DNA of 64,000 bases, taken from the NCBI GenBank assembly GCA_001899315.1, contig MOYA01000001.1:2558529-2622528 (forward strand), in the 5' to 3' direction. Below the pieces are notes generated by a model. The model was not told where the DNA came from, did no database searches, and saw nothing but the letters and a program-made list of their open reading frames with translations. Shown piece by piece: positions 61,649 to 64,000 of the stretch (within the stretch, counting starts at the first letter, position 1; the number at the start of each line of letters is the position of its first letter). Origin of the DNA: Candidatus Obscuribacter phosphatis. GTDB lineage: Bacteria > Cyanobacteriota > Vampirovibrionia > Obscuribacterales > Obscuribacteraceae. The position numbers and the translations under genes were made by a program.

Positions 61649-63874
61649 ATGCCCCCAGAACTAAAGCGACCAGAACCCAAAATCGAAGGCGAAAAGCTTA
61701 GCGGCTCAGTCGAGCGCGTTACTTTTCATAGCGAAGAAAGCGGCTTTTGTGTACTGCGAGTGAAAGTGCGCGGACAGAAAGACCTGGTTACAGTCACAGG
61801 CAGCGCCGCCTCGATATCACCAGGCGAGTTTATTGACTGCATCGGCAATTGGTTTAACGACAAAAACTATGGTATGCAGTTTAAGGCAATCAAACTGACC
61901 GTGGTGCAGCCAAGCACCATTGACGGTATCGAGAAATATCTAGGGTCTGGCATGATCAAAGGTATCGGACCACATTTTGCCAAAAAGCTGGTGAAAGCCT
62001 TTGGCGAAAAGGTCTTTGAAGTGATTGAAAACGAACCGGAAAAACTGCTTAGCCTGCCTGGTATCGGACAAATGCGCAAAGATAGGGTAGTGGCTGCCTG
62101 GGGCGAGCAAAAGATTATTAGAGAGATAATGGTCTTTCTGCAATCATACGGTGTCGGTACATCGCGGGCGGTGCGCATCTACCGCACTTACGGCAACGAA
62201 GCCATCGCGAAAGTTTCAGAAAATCCATATCGCCTCGCCCTCGATATACATGGAATTGGTTTCAAAACAGCCGACACCATCGCACAAAACCTAGGCATAC
62301 CAAAAGACTCTTTGATGCGGGCGCAAGCCGGTGTTAGGCATGCTCTGCAAGAATATTCGGGGGATGGTCACTGTGCCGCTCTGCGCTCAAATCTTGTAGA
62401 AGAATCTGCCAATTTGCTCGAGATTTCGCAAGACCTTGCCAGCACCGCCATTGATGCCGAAATCAAAGCGCAGAATCTAACCATCGACCATGCCGGTACT
62501 GAGGACGAAGCCCTTGTCTATTTAACCTCGCTGTACAAAGCCGAAGTTGGCGTCGCCGAGAGCTTGATGCGCCTGCACACAGGCTTTCCGGCTTGGTCAA
62601 ATATAGATATTGAAAAGGCGATACCATGGGTGGAAGAGAAAGCCAAGATTGAACTCTCGCAGTCGCAAAAGAAAGCGGTCGCTTTGGCTTTGCAAAACAA
62701 GCTTTTGGTAATCACCGGCGGTCCCGGTGTTGGTAAGACCACCCTGGTCAATAGCATTTTGCAGATCATCGCTGCCAAGAAAGCCCGCATTTTGCTATGC
62801 GCCCCCACCGGTCGCGCCGCCAAAAGACTCTCAGAATCGACCGCGCTGGAAGCCAAAACAATTCACCGCCTGCTTGAGTTTGATCCTAAAGCCTTTGCCT
62901 TTAAGCGCAACAAAGAAAACCCGCTTGAGGCAGACATAGTGGTGGTCGACGAAGCCTCGATGATTGATGTCATCTTGATGAACCAATTGCTCAAAGCCAT
63001 ACCCGACCACGCCTGCCTGCTGTTGGTGGGCGATGTCGACCAGCTGCCTTCGGTTGGACCAGGCGCCGTACTGGCAGATATTATTCAATCACAGGCACTG
63101 CCAGTGGTGAGACTGACCGAAATCTTCCGCCAAGCCGCCACCAGCAAAATCATAGTCAACGCCCACCGCATCAACCAAGGCGAAATGCCCCTAAAAGGGG
63201 AATCTCAAGAACTATCAGACTTTTACTTTATAAAAGGCGAAACACCAGAAGACATTAGCGAAAAACTGCTGCATGTGGTATCAAAGCGTATACCTGAGCG
63301 TTTTGGACTTGACCCTATAAAAGACGTGCAAGTGCTGACACCGATGAACAGAGGCGGTCTGGGCAGCCGCTCGCTAAACGCCGAATTGCAGAAGATATTA
63401 AACCCGAAAGAAGGCCCGCAGATTAGCAAGTTTGGCTGGCAATATAAGGTCGGCGATAAAGTATTGCAGACAGTCAATAACTATGACAAAGAAGTCTTTA
63501 ATGGCGATATCGGCACAATAAACGCCATCGACACAGAAGAAGGCGAGCTATTGATTGAATTTGACGGACGCGAGGTCAAGTATGACAGCAATGAACTTGA
63601 CGAAGTAATGCTTGCCTACGCCGCCTCGATACACAAATCGCAGGGCTCGGAGTATGCGGCGGTGGTGATACCGCTGGCGATGCAGCACTATATGATGCTT
63701 GAGCGCAATTTGCTTTATACAGGTGTGACTAGGGGCAAGAAACTAGTGGTAATAATCGGGCAAGCCAAGGCGCTTGCCATGGCTGTGAAAAACAAGCGCT
63801 CGGCTAGAAGAACCACAGCTTTGGCTTATAGACTGCAGAGAGCGAAAGAGACAATCAGGACAATAATGGGATAA
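61649..63874 (+). CDS. recD2: RecD2-type ATP-dependent DNA helicase
   Basis: The 741-aa protein is a RecD-like 5'-3' helicase of the stand-alone RecD2 class. An N-terminal OB-like region ([20 protein letters not shown]) precedes helix-hairpin-helix repeats ([20 protein letters not shown] and [17 protein letters not shown]). SF1 motifs follow: Walker [19 protein letters not shown] (about 355-372), [18 protein letters not shown] and [18 protein letters not shown]. Near the end [20 protein letters not shown] is motif V/VI. It starts 5 bases after fdhD. Confidence 0.94.
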   Translation: MPPELKRPEPKIEGEKLSGSVERVTFHSEESGFCVLRVKVRGQKDLVTVTGSAASISPGEFIDCIGNWFNDKNYGMQFKAIKLTVVQPSTIDGIEKYLGSGMIKGIGPHFAKKLVKAFGEKVFEVIENEPEKLLSLPGIGQMRKDRVVAAWGEQKIIREIMVFLQSYGVGTSRAVRIYRTYGNEAIAKVSENPYRLALDIHGIGFKTADTIAQNLGIPKDSLMRAQAGVRHALQEYSGDGHCAALRSNLVEESANLLEISQDLASTAIDAEIKAQNLTIDHAGTEDEALVYLTSLYKAEVGVAESLMRLHTGFPAWSNIDIEKAIPWVEEKAKIELSQSQKKAVALALQNKLLVITGGPGVGKTTLVNSILQIIAAKKARILLCAPTGRAAKRLSESTALEAKTIHRLLEFDPKAFAFKRNKENPLEADIVVVDEASMIDVILMNQLLKAIPDHACLLLVGDVDQLPSVGPGAVLADIIQSQALPVVRLTEIFRQAATSKIIVNAHRINQGEMPLKGESQELSDFYFIKGETPEDISEKLLHVVSKRIPERFGLDPIKDVQVLTPMNRGGLGSRSLNAELQKILNPKEGPQISKFGWQYKVGDKVLQTVNNYDKEVFNGDIGTINAIDTEEGELLIEFDGREVKYDSNELDEVMLAYAASIHKSQGSEYAAVVIPLAMQHYMMLERNLLYTGVTRGKKLVVIIGQAKALAMAVKNKRSARRTTALAYRLQRAKETIRTIMG

Positions 63875-64000
63875 AATTGTGAGACGCAAAGGGTAACCAG
63901 TTATATTTTCAACCAATAGACCGAAGACAGACGGGTCGAGGACAAGTTACACAAGAGCTCAGCGCAGGACGTAGCGAATTGGCAGTGCAGTGTTCTAAAT

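Overview
The window is bacterial chromosomal DNA of roughly balanced GC content. It has dense genes, many ATGA/GTGA-type overlaps, and lysine/serine/threonine-rich secreted proteins. The taxon cannot be fixed from sequence alone. The mix of short secreted TPR and TonB-C-like proteins, a bicupin oxalate decarboxylase, an FdhF/YdeP-type molybdoenzyme with FdhD, and RecD2 suggests a soil or bioreactor bacterium, perhaps of the Obscuribacter-like Melainabacteria. That taxon is only a guess.

Layout. (1) 1-7.5 kb: a partial short-chain dehydrogenase, then small exported or membrane proteins of unknown role, with a 45-bp tandem repeat array (4990-5174) and a 27-bp direct repeat (6538-6618). (2) 7.5-8.2 kb: a non-coding junction with two tRNA-like sequences (Leu-UAG and Val-UAC) that keep their anticodon arm, T arm and 3' acceptor strand but have damaged 5' halves, plus two hairpins. 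An S41 peptidase without a signal peptide follows. I read this as the left edge of an accessory island. (3) 9.3-19.3 kb: a complete type I restriction-modification operon (hsdM-hsdS-hsdR), then a divergent pair: a zinc-hook SMC/ABC-type ATPase with features of an RloC/PrrC anticodon nuclease, and a small PD-(D/E)XK-like protein. (4) 19.6-29.3 kb: a mobilisable-element backbone with SSB, a plasmid-type unknown, RadC/JAMM, an excisionase-like HTH, a small membrane protein, a frameshifted MobC-like accessory protein, a relaxase and a VirD4-like coupling protein. It ends in a coupled TPR / membrane / J-domain cassette whose last gene is split by an in-frame amber codon. No integrase and no type IV secretion channel are seen. 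(5) 29.4-40 kb: a Druantia-type-II-like set: C5 methyltransferase, RecB-type nuclease, a giant 1834-aa DUF1998 helicase and two unknown partners. (6) 40.3-45.2 kb: a self-regulated Fic protein with clear operators, a decayed IS66 element, and an AbiE toxin-antitoxin pair. (7) 45.7-52.5 kb: a complete type I Wadjet operon (jetABCD). (8) 52.7-64 kb: ordinary chromosome again: an RraB-like protein, an acyltransferase, a holin-like membrane protein, an oxalate-to-formate module (bicupin oxalate decarboxylase, FdhF/YdeP oxidoreductase, FdhD) and RecD2.

How it fits together: about 43 kb holds at least five recognisable anti-phage or anti-plasmid systems around a mobilisation module, so this is a defence island carried on or beside an integrative mobilisable element. 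The RloC-like ATPase next to a type I R-M operon matches the known linkage of PrrC/RloC anticodon nucleases with Hsd systems. On the right flank, oxalate decarboxylase would make formate for the FdhF-type enzyme, whose sulfuration needs FdhD. A 19-bp sequence shared upstream of oxdC and fdhF suggests joint control.
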